Assembly (NCBI GenBank): GCA_039621445.1
Contig: CP154956.1
Coordinates: 19,805,295 to 19,869,294 of the forward strand
Source of the DNA: Euglena gracilis
Lineage: Eukaryota; Euglenida; Euglenophyceae; Euglenales
Length of the DNA stretch: 64,000 bases
Direction: 5' to 3'
A model generated the notes under the pieces. It did not search any database, had not been told where the DNA came from, and worked only from the letters and a program-made list of their open reading frames with translations. Shown in pieces: positions 12,193 through 22,479 of the stretch; the stretch's first letter is position 1; each line of letters begins with the position of its first letter. The position numbers and the translations under genes were made by a program.

Positions 12193-12497
12193 GGCCGTGG
12201 TCGAACTGGAATTGAAAATTTTTCGGGAAATTGGAAGGTGGGGGGGGTTGCGACGGCCACGGACTGGTGTTCCGCTCCTGCACCGTCATCGTCTCCAGCG
12301 CCTGCTGCTCCTCCACTCTTCTCCACTTCAGGTTTCTTCCTTGAAACTCCTTGTGACGCTGCTTGACTTTCCATGTTGGTTGCTCCGGCGCCTGCTGGAA
12401 CTCCATCTTCTCCAGCTTCTGCTGCCTTCGCAGGGGTTCTTTGTTGCTCTGCTGCGCCGCTGGACTCCAGGTATGTTGCATCTTTCATGGAAATCAA
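11790..12497 (-). CDS. DIRS element gag-like ORF
   Basis: A 235-codon minus-strand frame with an acidic, Ala/Gly-rich N-terminal third, a Pro-rich middle and a C-terminal block of 14-residue repeats (AMAAIIKGMAPSCK type) encoded by a 42-bp tandem repeat. Its place ahead of the RT and its low-complexity make-up fit a structural Gag-like protein, but I see no CCHC knuckle. Because 42 is divisible by 3, the repeat stays open in all three frames. Two overlapping frames (12192-11059 and 12481-10949) are therefore also long, and the true gag frame is uncertain. Confidence 0.45.
   Translation of the reverse strand: MISMKDATYLESSGAAEQQRTPAKAAEAGEDGVPAGAGATNMESQAASQGVSRKKPEVEKSGGAAGAGDDDGAGAEHQSVAVATPPTFQFPEKFSIPVRPRPWTLDIGGQKVEETKTPTAHSPEGKKWGDRSGRLPPHFHITTPHPGGTFQAEMEGIKGMATLSDKAMAAIIKGMAPSCKAMAAIIKGMEPSCKAMAAIIKGMAPSCKAMEARCKYCKLAPGERHVQLTPQLSQT
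11868..12010 (-). repeat. 42-bp tandem repeat inside the gag-like region
   Basis: Three full units and one partial unit, each beginning CCATAGCCTTGCAGCTGGGC on the plus strand, differ at only a few positions. They encode a 14-residue repeat, which reads GYGSHHQGHGAQLQ in the frame that leads into pol. Confidence 0.85.
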
Positions 12498-12759
12498 ATT
12501 TTTTCTTCCTGCGCTTTTCGTTATCGTCTGAATTGCTCTTCCTCCTCTGTATTGATTGGATGCTGTGCTGAACGTTGTTGAACTCGTTGAGTTGAAATTT
12601 TTTCTCCTTGTGGTCGAAGGGCAGAATTAGGAATCAGCCAACTCCGGCAACAAAAAGCAGTAAGAAGCACCCCCCGCGCACGCACAAACACACCAGAACA
12701 GAACAGCCGGCAAGGAAAGCAGGACCTCACCATCTCGAAGTGCGGAGCCCGAATGGTCT

Positions 12760-13180
12760 TTCAACTTTTGTCCATATTCCTTCGAGGAAAAAGCGACAGG
12801 GGAGGAAGGGGCACCAAGGACGAAGCACAAAGACCTTGTGAGGTCCTGTCTTGCTCGCCGGCGGTCTGTTGGTTGGTTTTGGCGCGTTGGGTTGGGAGCC
12901 CCTGTATAGTGCCGCATCGGAATGGCTCCTCGGGCTCCGCACGTTTCCCTTTTGAGGCCATGCCTTGCTCGCCGGCAGCTCTCAAGGTCTTTGTGTGTCG
13001 CCCTCGGTGTCCCTTACTCCCTGGTCGGTTTTCCTCGAGGTAGTGCGAGTTTGGCTAGGAGTACCTGCGTGGCGCCGCCTCGGCTTTGCTGGCCTTGGCA
13101 GAAAGATGGATGACTCGGGCTCGGCACTTTTCAATTGTGAGGCCATGCCTTGCCCACCCGCAAAGCACAAAGACCTTATG
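12760..13180. repeat. dispersed repeat of about 100 bp, several variants
   Basis: A module with GAGGAAAA...GGAGGAAGGG, then CACAAAGACCTTGTGAGG, then TTGCTCGCCGGC recurs here two to three times. It also occurs at 15175-15270 (same orientation) and 15475-15680 (inverted). It lies next to the DIRS termini, so it may be terminal sequence of this family or a separate element. Confidence 0.6.
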
Positions 13181-13189
13181 AGGCCATGC

Positions 13190-14180
13190 CTTCGGACTCC
13201 CACGACAGAAGAAGGGGGAGGAAGAGACCAAGAGGGCGAAACACAAGAAGATGGTGAGGCTTTATTTGCCGGCTGTTCTGTTCTGGTGTGTTTGTGTGTG
13301 CGGGGGGTGCTTCTTACGGCGCCTTTGTTGCCGGAGTTGGCGATGATGAGGCCTCCTCCGACACCTTGGCGAAGCTGAACCGTCGTGGCCCCGGCCCCCC
13401 CCCTCTCCCATGGTCGCTTGGTCCCCTCCCCGAGGCGGGGAGGCCTGTCCCTTCCTGGTGTGTTTCTGGGTGGGTGGGTGGGGTTGTTTGGTTGGGGGTC
13501 CCCTTTCTGGCTGGGATGTCTTTCGTTTTCTGCTGATTTTTCGGGTGGGGGGGTAGGGTTCACCATCTTCTTGTGCTTCGCCCTCTTGGTCCCTTATTCC
13601 CCCTTCCTCTGTCGTGGGAGTCCGAGACCATTCGGGCTCCGCACTGAGATGGTGAGGTACTGTGCACCCCCCTTTGGGCCATAATTTTTTCAGTTTTTGA
13701 TACAACTCCCAGCCTCAAATAATGGGCCTGAAAAGCTTCAAAGTTTGTCTACTGACCCAGCTGCTGGACTTCTTCCACTTGCAACCCAGCATTCTTCCAC
13801 CATAAAACCCCAGCCCCTCTGGTGCTGTGGGGTTTCCAATGGTTGGTGTCCACCCCCCCCCTTGCAACACTTCTTTTGGAGAGGGAATTCACTCTGTCTG
13901 GGGTCAAAGGTCTTTTACCATCCAAAGACCATAACAAATTATTCTTGTGCCCAACCATGTGGGCTGTCCTTCCCACATATTCTGGCATTAAATGCCAGGG
14001 GCTTATGAGGGGGCTGTGTGGCAAATTCAGAATCTCATCCCACCTTGGGCACTGCCACCCTTTCCTTTGCAATAAAATGAAAACTTTTTTCTCCCACGAA
14101 ACTGATTTTTCGCTGGGTTCCGGCTTGATCAACCCCCTGTGGAGGCCCTGTGGTATGTCATTTGACAACTCCAACAACAA
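13190..14180 (-). mobile_element. second, 5'-truncated DIRS copy (recombinase C-terminal half and terminus)
   Basis: The minus-strand frame 14180-13749 encodes the C-terminal half of the same recombinase and includes the segment missing from the first copy. HSTRGAGVLWWKNAGLQ is followed by a TAG stop and then by the AHYLRLGVV tyrosine segment (about 13695-13745). Downstream, 13190-13680 is close to identical to 8200-8700, so both copies share the same 3' end. Upstream of about 14180 the similarity ends. Confidence 0.75.
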
Positions 14181-14184
14181 AGTG

Positions 14185-17100
14185 GAGGATCAGAGAGCCA
14201 GCAAGCAGAGCATGCACACACCCCAAGCATCCCTTACAGAATGTTCAATCCCTAGGAGCAGTAATGTCCAACAACCCCCACCCAGCACCCAGAAAATCAT
14301 CTAGTTGGGAAAATACATTCCATGGAGGAAAAATGGGGAGATACCCCCCTGCACCAAAGACTTCAGAAAAGTCCAAAATGGAGGACAAGAAATGCCCCCC
14401 AGCAACATCTCAATTGATAAAAAATTGAATTCAACACCCCTAGGTAAATCCCCCAAAATTGTCCACCAACCCAAAACCCAGAGCCAACCTGGACCTGCAC
14501 CAGGCAGAAAAAATTCTGCCGGATTACGAAAAAAAAACTGGTGCAACCATTCTGCTGCATGGTCACAGCCTAGCCCCCATTTGCTTTTCAGGGCGAGTTT
14601 CTGAACAATGCACAGGTATAGACCCTGTGGACGTCCAAAACCTCCCCTCAAAACCTCCCTTCAGGACTCCCAGCTACACTGGAGGCCTTTAGGTGGTGTT
14701 TGTGAGGAATTAGCTGGTCTAGAGGCCTTAAACCTCCAGACCCTGTGGCCAACCTGTCCAACCCTCTGATCATCCACAGTCTGATTTGGGGAAAATCCCA
14801 ACCTCCATGGCTAGGGTCTATGGCTGAACCATATACCCTAAGTCCATTTCTGAATGTTTGTGTGCTGGACTCTCTTCCAATTGGGGGGGATTTGGTCTGC
14901 GCGTCCACAGGCCCTTTTCTTACCAAGCTCGGATCTCTTAATTTGGAAAAATCTGGCGGATGGCACCTGGAAATCTGCAATTCCACAGCCAACCACCATA
15001 TCATTGGATGCGCCTTCCAGAGCGCTATCCAAAGATATCCAATTTCGGGCGTCACTCAACCATTTCCCAACTGTCACTTCCGGAGCCGCTTCTAGGCCGG
15101 AGCGTGGCTGCCCAAACAGCCGACAAAATGCCCTGGCCCCCCTTTTTTTCAGTGCACAATCAGGCCTCACAAGGGAAAAGTGCGGAGCCCGAGGTGTTCC
15201 GCACTCCCTCGAGGAAAACCGGCCAGGGAGGAAGGGACACCGAGGGCGAAGCACAAAGACCTTGTGAGCCCGACCCCCTCACCCGTAAAAGAAAATTTGC
15301 CTTCAAAAGCCCTCGGTCAGATAATGGGGGCCGGGGGGGGGGCAGAGGGGGGGGGGGACCCCCCAGGTTCAAGAAGCCACGCCGCCAAGTCGGAGCAGCA
15401 GCGTCAGCCAACCCCGGCGAAGCGGCGCTAAGCAGAGACTCCTAGCCCGGCGCTAAATAAATCACAAAACACCGCCGGCGAGCAAGGCATGGCTTCGCAA
15501 GGTCTTTGTGCTTCGCCCCCGGTGTCTCTTCCTCCTGGTCGGTTTGCCTTGAGGGAGTACGAGCCCTCCTGGCTCCCTAAGGTCCTCGGACTGCATGCAT
15601 CGATAGCCGACGGCACTATTTCTTTCTGCTTCGCCCTCGGTGCCCCTTCCTCCCTCGTCGGTTTGCCTCGTGGGATTGCGAAAACTCAATTTCCTTTTTT
15701 CAGGATTTTCGCGAAAACAGGACTCGAAAATCTGCCGCTTCATTGCCTCTCCGCACTCTCCCCACAGGGAAATGGCCTGCCAATCAGGGGTTTTTTAAAA
15801 GATCGTGGGGGCAGGGGGGTCCCCCCACCCACCCACCACCTGGGGGGTCCCGGGGGACCCACAAAAAAAAATGGCCAGAAAAATCGCGAAAAGTGCTAAA
15901 AAAAAAAGCATGGTGTATCCCACCATGTGGGGGGGGGCCCCTGGGGGGGCTGGGCTGGACTCGCCCACCCTACCCACCCCTCCCCCCTGGGGGGTCCACG
16001 ACTAAAAAAGCTCCCCCTGCTGCCAATACATTTCCCAATCTGCCTCAAAATTCTGCCAATCAGGAGGCCTGTCGTTGAATCGGGGAGATTTGATTGACTG
16101 GGAAATTTCTGACACCACCAGGCCACACCCCAGGAGTAAACCGGATGGTGCTGACCCCCCTCCACCCCCCGCAGAGACTGGTCGAATGGAATAAAGTGGG
16201 ACCTTGATTCCCGCTTTGCAAGCAAATGGAGGGTCTCGTTTTGGGCTGAACACCCTTGGGCGCAGGTCATGAATGCGTTTCTCAGTTTCTGAAATGGTGG
16301 CCAAAAAGGATCAGAAGCCAGATGAAAATGTGAAGAATTTTTTTTTCAGCACGGGAAATGTGCCTTAAACAAAAAAAAAGAAAAAAATTCAAGAAGTCAT
16401 AGGTGGTGGGTCAGCGGAGGTCAGCGGAGCACAGTTTCCCGGGGAGGACAGTTTTGATCATTTTGATCATATGCTAAACATATGATCAAAATTTAGGTTG
16501 AATTTAGGTTTGGTTTGGTTAGGTTAGGTTTCAGAATTTCACCCTTTCCCTCACACCAGGATGCAAAGAAGAAAAGACGTGTGGTGAGCCTGCAATATGT
16601 GTCGGGGTTGTGGGTTAGATGCCTGCCGCCCTGAGAGACAGCACGCGCCAGGGCTCTGCCACCGGCTTGCCAGCCTGTTGCTGAGTGATGGCGCAGGCAT
16701 GTGTTTGACTTGGAATGATGCGGCGCTGCATATCCTTTGCACCCCCCCCCCCCCCGGGCTTGCATGGGAATCTCGGAGGAGGGGGACCCCCTTTGAGGGG
16801 GACCCCCTTCAAAAACTGGGGGGGGGGGCACCCCCCTCCTACCTCCAGTTTTCGGTCGCCTCGCCGTTGGGTGCAAAATTTCGGCCGTTTCTTTGGCTCA
16901 AAAAATCAATTATCCTGAAATTTCTCAAAAATGGTGGGGAATCAAAGGAAATGTCCGGAGACCTAAATTGAAGCCCTTAAAATGCCCCATCAAACAGTAT
17001 TTTGATTTCTCCGGAACTCCCCACTTAGCCCGAGGTACGACGACTTTTCGATCAATTTTGGCCATTTGCCAAAATTTCATATTGAGCCTCAAGATACAGA

Positions 17101-20100
17101 GTTGGCGCAAAGTGCTGGAAGATTCTTTTTTGCACCCGAAGACCCACAGAGGAGGGGGGGGGGGTTGGGGGGGACCCCTTCCGAAACTGTGGAGGGGTGG
17201 GGGACCCTCCCTACCACCTTACCCCCTTAGGGGTCAGGGGTGACCCCCTACCACTGACCACCAGGTTGTCAAACCAACCAATGTTTGTCTGTGGCCAGGG
17301 TCTGAGGGTTGTATGGCAGCGGGTGTTGGAAAATACTGAGAGGAGAGAAAACACCAATTCTAAATATAAACCCTTTTTTCCAGAAAAAATGCCCCTCCAT
17401 CATGCTCAGAAGCATCCCTTCTGAAGAATGACTGAACCCAAAGCCAGACATTTTTTTTGAGTTTGCTTTCGTCAGAGGCGGACAGAAATGTACGCACAGA
17501 ATATCCATATGACCCTGGGCACTTTTTGGCAAACCCCACCCCCCAAGGGGTTGAGGTCCCCCTTGGGTCTGCTAGGCCTCCGCGCCCCCCCCCCCGGCTT
17601 TTTTAAAAAAAAGCCTGGTGGCTGGACACCTCCAGTCCTCAAATGGGGAGGGATTTATTTTTGGGTGTTGCCTTTTTGGATTATTGCTTAATCAACCCGA
17701 ACCTTCACAATCATCATTTTTAGGGTTCCAAAAAACACCGAAAATTTCATTTGGCACTCACACCACGTGTGCATTCTTGCTTGATCAGCCGGGGGTCTTA
17801 TTTCCCAGGGCAGGGATAGGTCCTGCAACAATGTGCTCAAAATTTAAAAAAAAATGTTCATTAAAATGCATTTTTCTGTTGATGTTTTATTGTTTTCCAA
17901 TTGAATCATCCCCAGCAAAAGATAACATTATGACAGCTGCTGGCATGTTTATATGTTCATTTAACCCCCATGGGGGGATAGTGGGGGTCGGTTTTTAAGA
18001 ATGGGTGGCTGGAATTGGGCTGCTGTAACCCTCCATAAAAGGGGGGGTCGGTTTTGGACCCTGGCTAAAGCATTTTTGGCCACGGAGCCGAAAATGCTAT
18101 AACGCTCAAAACCTTCCCCAAAACCCGCCCCCCCCCCCCCGGGGGAGCGACCAGGAGCTGATTCTACTGCTTTTTGGCCACTTGTGTCCTTGAGGCTGTT
18201 TCTGCCGACCTCTAAAAACTTTTGGTCAATTCTTGTCACTTCCTGCTTCTCCTCTTGACTGCATCTTCCTTGAGCTTGAAATGAACAAAACTGGCAAAAG
18301 TGGCCAAAGCTGGGCAAAAAGGGGGGGTAATGGTGGCAAAAATGGCCAAAAACCACAGGCCAGGGAAGCAGTGATTTTTTTAAGGATCCAGAGGGGGTCC
18401 AGACCCACCCCTGGGGGGGGGGGGGCTCGGGGGGACCCGCTTTGGGGAGGGATTTTGGGGTCCAAAAAAATCTTTCAGCGCTTCGCGCCAAAAAAAAATG
18501 GAAGAAAACCTCGCCTCTGGCGGGGTACCCACCTGGCCCGATCCCCCACCCTGTCTGGGGAGGGGGGTTGGGCCGGGACCATGCTTGTGCTTACCAACCG
18601 GGGGGGGGAGGGGGGGTGGGTGCTATAGGGTGCCTGCCCCTAGCAGGCACCCCCCCCCCCCGGGGGGATAGGGGTCCGGGCCGGACCCAGAAAATTTTCA
18701 TTGAAAATGGCCGTTTCCGGGCCCCCGGCGCCTTCGGCGCCGGGGTCGGAGGGGGGTGCCTGCTAGGGGCAGGCACCCCCCGAAACCCTACCCCCCCCCG
18801 GGGGGGGGGGGTCGGATCGGGTGCTATGGGGGGCCTGCCCCTAGCCCCCCCCCCCCCGTGGGGTAGGCACCCGACTAAGCGCAAGCCTGGCCGGGACCCA
18901 CCCACCCACCCACCCACCCACCCAGGCTTCGATATAAGGTCCGGTGGGGGGGGGGTCGGACCCCCCCTCCAGTGCGGGGGGGGCGGGGGGGCATCTGGCT
19001 GGTCTGGGTGACCGATAATTGTTGACCCCCAAAACGGCATTTTTGGGGCAAAGATACGCCAAGAATGCAAAAAAAATTTTCGGCGCAAAGCGTCAGAAGC
19101 GTAACATTGACCTTTTTGGGGGGTCCAGGTACCCCCCCTTGGTCCGGACCCCTTGGCAGGTGGGGGGAGTCCCCTCTGGTCTAGGATGGGGGGGCCTCCT
19201 AAACCCCGTACGCCCTCCGTATATCGAACCCTGTCCAACCCCTCCCCCTCTGGGTCACAAAACTCAAAAAATCTGTGCAGGGAAGACCTTGTCCACCATT
19301 TTCCATGGGCATCATGAGAATGATAGTCGGCCCTGGTCGGCCGTAGGTGATTACCCCCCGGAGGGTGGTGCACTTCTTTAAAAACAAGCTGCCAGCAACA
19401 GACCAAAACAACAAAAACATGGGGCTTATTTGAGGGGGGGGGGTTGACCAGGGATAGTATTTGTGCGGGATGACCTCCATATGATAGACACAATACTGTG
19501 CACAGAAATGGTCCAACCAAAGCAGAGTTATCTCTGAAGAAATGCAAGAGTTCCAACCAAGTTCTTGCTCAGCTTTTCAATCAACGAAAAGCAACGTACT
19601 CCACACAAACTGCATAGCAACGCCCCAAATAAACGGTTATAAAATGAACCTGTGGAGGAGGTTGAAAAGAGGCCACATGTTGCACACTCACACACACAAA
19701 CGGAACAGGAGAATGGTGTACGAACCTCCCTGAGGGTGCAAAAAAAGGGATGCATACGAGGAGTGCCGATGCAATGAGTTCAAACAAACACTGAGACACC
19801 CATAAAAATTATGGATGATGTTGGAGAGAGCTGCAAAAGGCTGGCTGACAATGTTTCATGTGCTGTCCCATTGACCTCATTGCGGACGTGTTGGGGCGGG
19901 GGTTCAGACTGTGTTGGGAGGTGAGCACTTATACCAGGCCAGGGAGGATACTGCCCAGGACTGTACGTAGCGTTCTCTGTGCTGTTCAGGCGGTGGCGAG
20001 TTTCTGTGGCCTCATCTCCCTCCCACCCGGAGAAATCACCACCTCAAAATGCAGCAAGGTCTCTGTTGGCAAACTAGTCATGGTATTCCACACAGTTTTT

Positions 20101-21820
20101 TGTCCTCAGTATTCCTCTCCAAGCAAGCCCCCCCCCCCCGATTTATTGACAGGATCATGCCCACCTCCTCTCCTTGTCCAACAATCACTGATCCCCCCCC
20201 CCCCCCCCCCCGCGTCCCGCACGCCTGGTTTGCAACCAATCCTTTAAAACACAGAGCAATGCTGAAATACTCCTAAAATAGGAATTACCGCCAAAATGGG
20301 AATCAAATTGCGTAAAATTTTGTTACGAATTCCCAATTGGACCCATTATTAGGCCCAATCATACAAACTCCTAATTTTGATCTAAAAACAGGTTCCACCA
20401 ATCATCAGTCATGCATGACCTGTCAAATTGCCTGTGTTCTCCCTGCGCCCCCCCCCCTGCTGCTGTAGTGCTGCTGCTGTGCAAAATTGAGTCCAATCCT
20501 GTGAGAGCAGGTTTTCCCCTTCTCTGGCTCATTCCATATTGCAAAACTAACCCAGGCTCTGGCAAGGGGCCGAAGAAGCCCATGTTGCAGTGAGCAGCAC
20601 CGGACACCATCTTTGATTAATGCGAGGTACCAACCCCTGTCAGCATAAGGTGGAGGGGGCGGTGACTTCAACAAGGCGACCATTCTGGGCGAAAAGCGGC
20701 ATTTTTTGGCCGCTTTTGCCCAAAATGGTCGCTTTGTCGAAATCACCGCCCCCTCAGTTACGCAGAGAGGGGTTGGTCCACAACTATTAGGGGCATTAAT
20801 AATGGCACACCTGAAAATTATGTGGGTCATACCCAACCCCAGCCCCAAAGCCTATGCCAGCCCATGTGGTAAACCTCCCAAATAATGCCCCCCCCCCAAA
20901 TAATCCCCCCCCCCCCCTTGGGGTCCGACTTCGGCCGCCGAAATAATACCCCCCCCCCTGGTTTCGGGCCGAAGGCCCGGATTTTTGGCCTAAAAATGTA
21001 GGTAAAAATCACAATTTCTGACAACAAATTATGAAAAAAATGAATTTTTTCTGGCTCATCTGACCTCCAAAAAATGGTAAATTTCACAAGAAAGTGCAAA
21101 AAATGACCCCAAAGGGCGGTTTTGGGTGCTATTTTGGGTTTTACGGGACTAAGATTGACAGAACCTTTCAACAGCAGCTGGACATTGTGCAAGATTGTGA
21201 CAAAAGGATTAGTTGCTACAATTTGGCTGGAAATTGTCAAGCCAAAAAAAAAGTCCAAATGTGGTAAAAAAAAGCCAAAAGTGGGTATGGGTATGGTCTC
21301 CATTAGGTGCATTAAATAGTGGAACACCTGAAAATTTTGTGGGTCATACCCAACCCCAGCCCCAAAACCTCTGCCAACCCGGTGTGTGCACATGAGCATG
21401 CCCTGCCCCACGCAGCAGTGCCCCAGCAGCTCCCCCAACGCCTTCCAGTGAGAGCAACTACCAGCACAACTAGTACAACTACTAGTTGCCCCTACTAACC
21501 CCCCCCCAAATAATACCCCCCCGGGGTATTATTTTTTCGCCCGAAGTCCCGGCCCGAGGGGGGGGGTATTATTTTTCCAAAATTTTCGAAATTTTTTTGG
21601 ATAATCTGTCCCGTTCTTTGGGGCCATTGGCCTTTTCTCTCACGATTTTTTTTGGCATGTTCACCCATTTTTTTTGCTGTGCCTTTTACCTTTTTTTTTG
21701 CCATTTTTGTTCTTTTGAGCCATTTTTTTTGCAAAAAAATGGAAAAATAAAGCGAAATAAAGCAAGAGAAATAAACAATACATGACACATTATTCCCATA
21801 CTTACAGAACACATTGCATC
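14185..21820. other. gene-poor repeat region
   Basis: No gene is supported. Content: copies of the 100-bp module at 15.17-15.68 kb; a short perfect hairpin at about 16461-16485 (GATCATATG/CATATGATC); strong C/G runs throughout; a CCCA array at 18897-18922; a copy of the dispersed motif GTACGCCCTCCGTATATCG at 19208-19226; and C-run elements with the word AAATAAT at 20880-20960 and 21497-21575. A short stretch at 20000-20060 has acceptor- and donor-like ends but no recognisable homology. Confidence 0.4.
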
Positions 21821-21828
21821 AAAGAAGG

Positions 21829-22458
21829 ACCGCGGGCCAAAAAGCGCCTGTCCGCCGCCGCCCTTCGCAACAGTTAGGTAAAGGATCGCCGACCTCTACC
21901 CGGGGCGGACCGCTCGTTTTTAGAGCGCCGGCGAGGCCGATTTCGGCCGAAAATGACAGAAAAGTGACGTTTTTGGGGGCGTCCGTTGCCAAAGTGCTAT
22001 TTTGCGCCTCCCGGCGGTAATTGTGGCGTTTTACGAGCGCAAGCCGCGGGCCAAAAAGCGCCTGTCCGCCCGCCGCCCTTCGCAACAGTTAGGTAAAGGA
22101 TCGCCGACCTCTACCCGGGGCGGACCGCTCGTTTTTAGAGCGCCGGCGAGGCCGATTTCGGCCGAAACTGACCGAAAAATGACGTTTTGGGGGGCGTCCG
22201 TTGCCAAAGTGCTATTTTGCGCCTCCCGGGCGGTGATTGCTGCGTTTTATGCACGCACCGCCGGGAGGCGCAAAATAGCACTTTGGCAACGGACGCCCCC
22301 CAAGACGTCACTTTTCGGTCAGTTTCGGCCGAAATCGGCCTCGCCGGCGCTCTAAAAACGAGCGGTCCGCCCCGGGTAGAGGTCGGCGATCCTTTACCTA
22401 ACTGTTGCGAAGGGCGGCGGCGGACAGGCGCTTTTTGGCCCGCGGCTTGCGCTCGTAA
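21829..22458. mobile_element. foldback cluster: two direct units and one inverted unit of about 205-215 bp
   Basis: A GC-rich unit starting near CGCGGGCCAAAAAGCGCCTG and containing GGTAAAGGATCGCCGACCTC and GAGGCCGATTTCGGCC occurs at 21829-22042 and 22047-22250 in one orientation, and at about 22257-22458 inverted. The second and third units form a palindrome of about 400 bp centred near 22254. No plausible protein of its own; looks like a foldback or MITE-type insertion. Confidence 0.75.
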
Positions 22459-22479
22459 AGCGAAGCAATTACCGCCCGT

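Larger units (their letters stand above)
8175..12762 (-). mobile_element. DIRS-like tyrosine-recombinase retroelement, damaged
   Basis: On the minus strand the element runs from a gag-like region (about 12.5-11.1 kb) through reverse transcriptase, RNase H and a DAM-methylase-like domain (11.06-9.46 kb) to a tyrosine recombinase (9.46 to about 8.7 kb). This domain set is diagnostic of DIRS elements. They integrate through a circular DNA intermediate by means of the recombinase, and so lack an integrase. The ends carry an inverted repeat of about 100 bp: the left arm at 8255-8355 is reverse-complementary to the right arm at 12637-12737. The extension GACCATTCGGGCTCCGCAC occurs at 8634-8652 and inverted at the right end. 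Frame breaks in the recombinase and one stop codon ahead of the RT mean this copy is probably inactive. Confidence 0.85.

Noticed and set aside
16597-16745. GC-rich patch open in several frames with an AGGCATCTAACCC...CCCCGAC stretch resembling a T-arm
   Set aside because: No acceptor stem or D-arm could be paired and no protein family matched.
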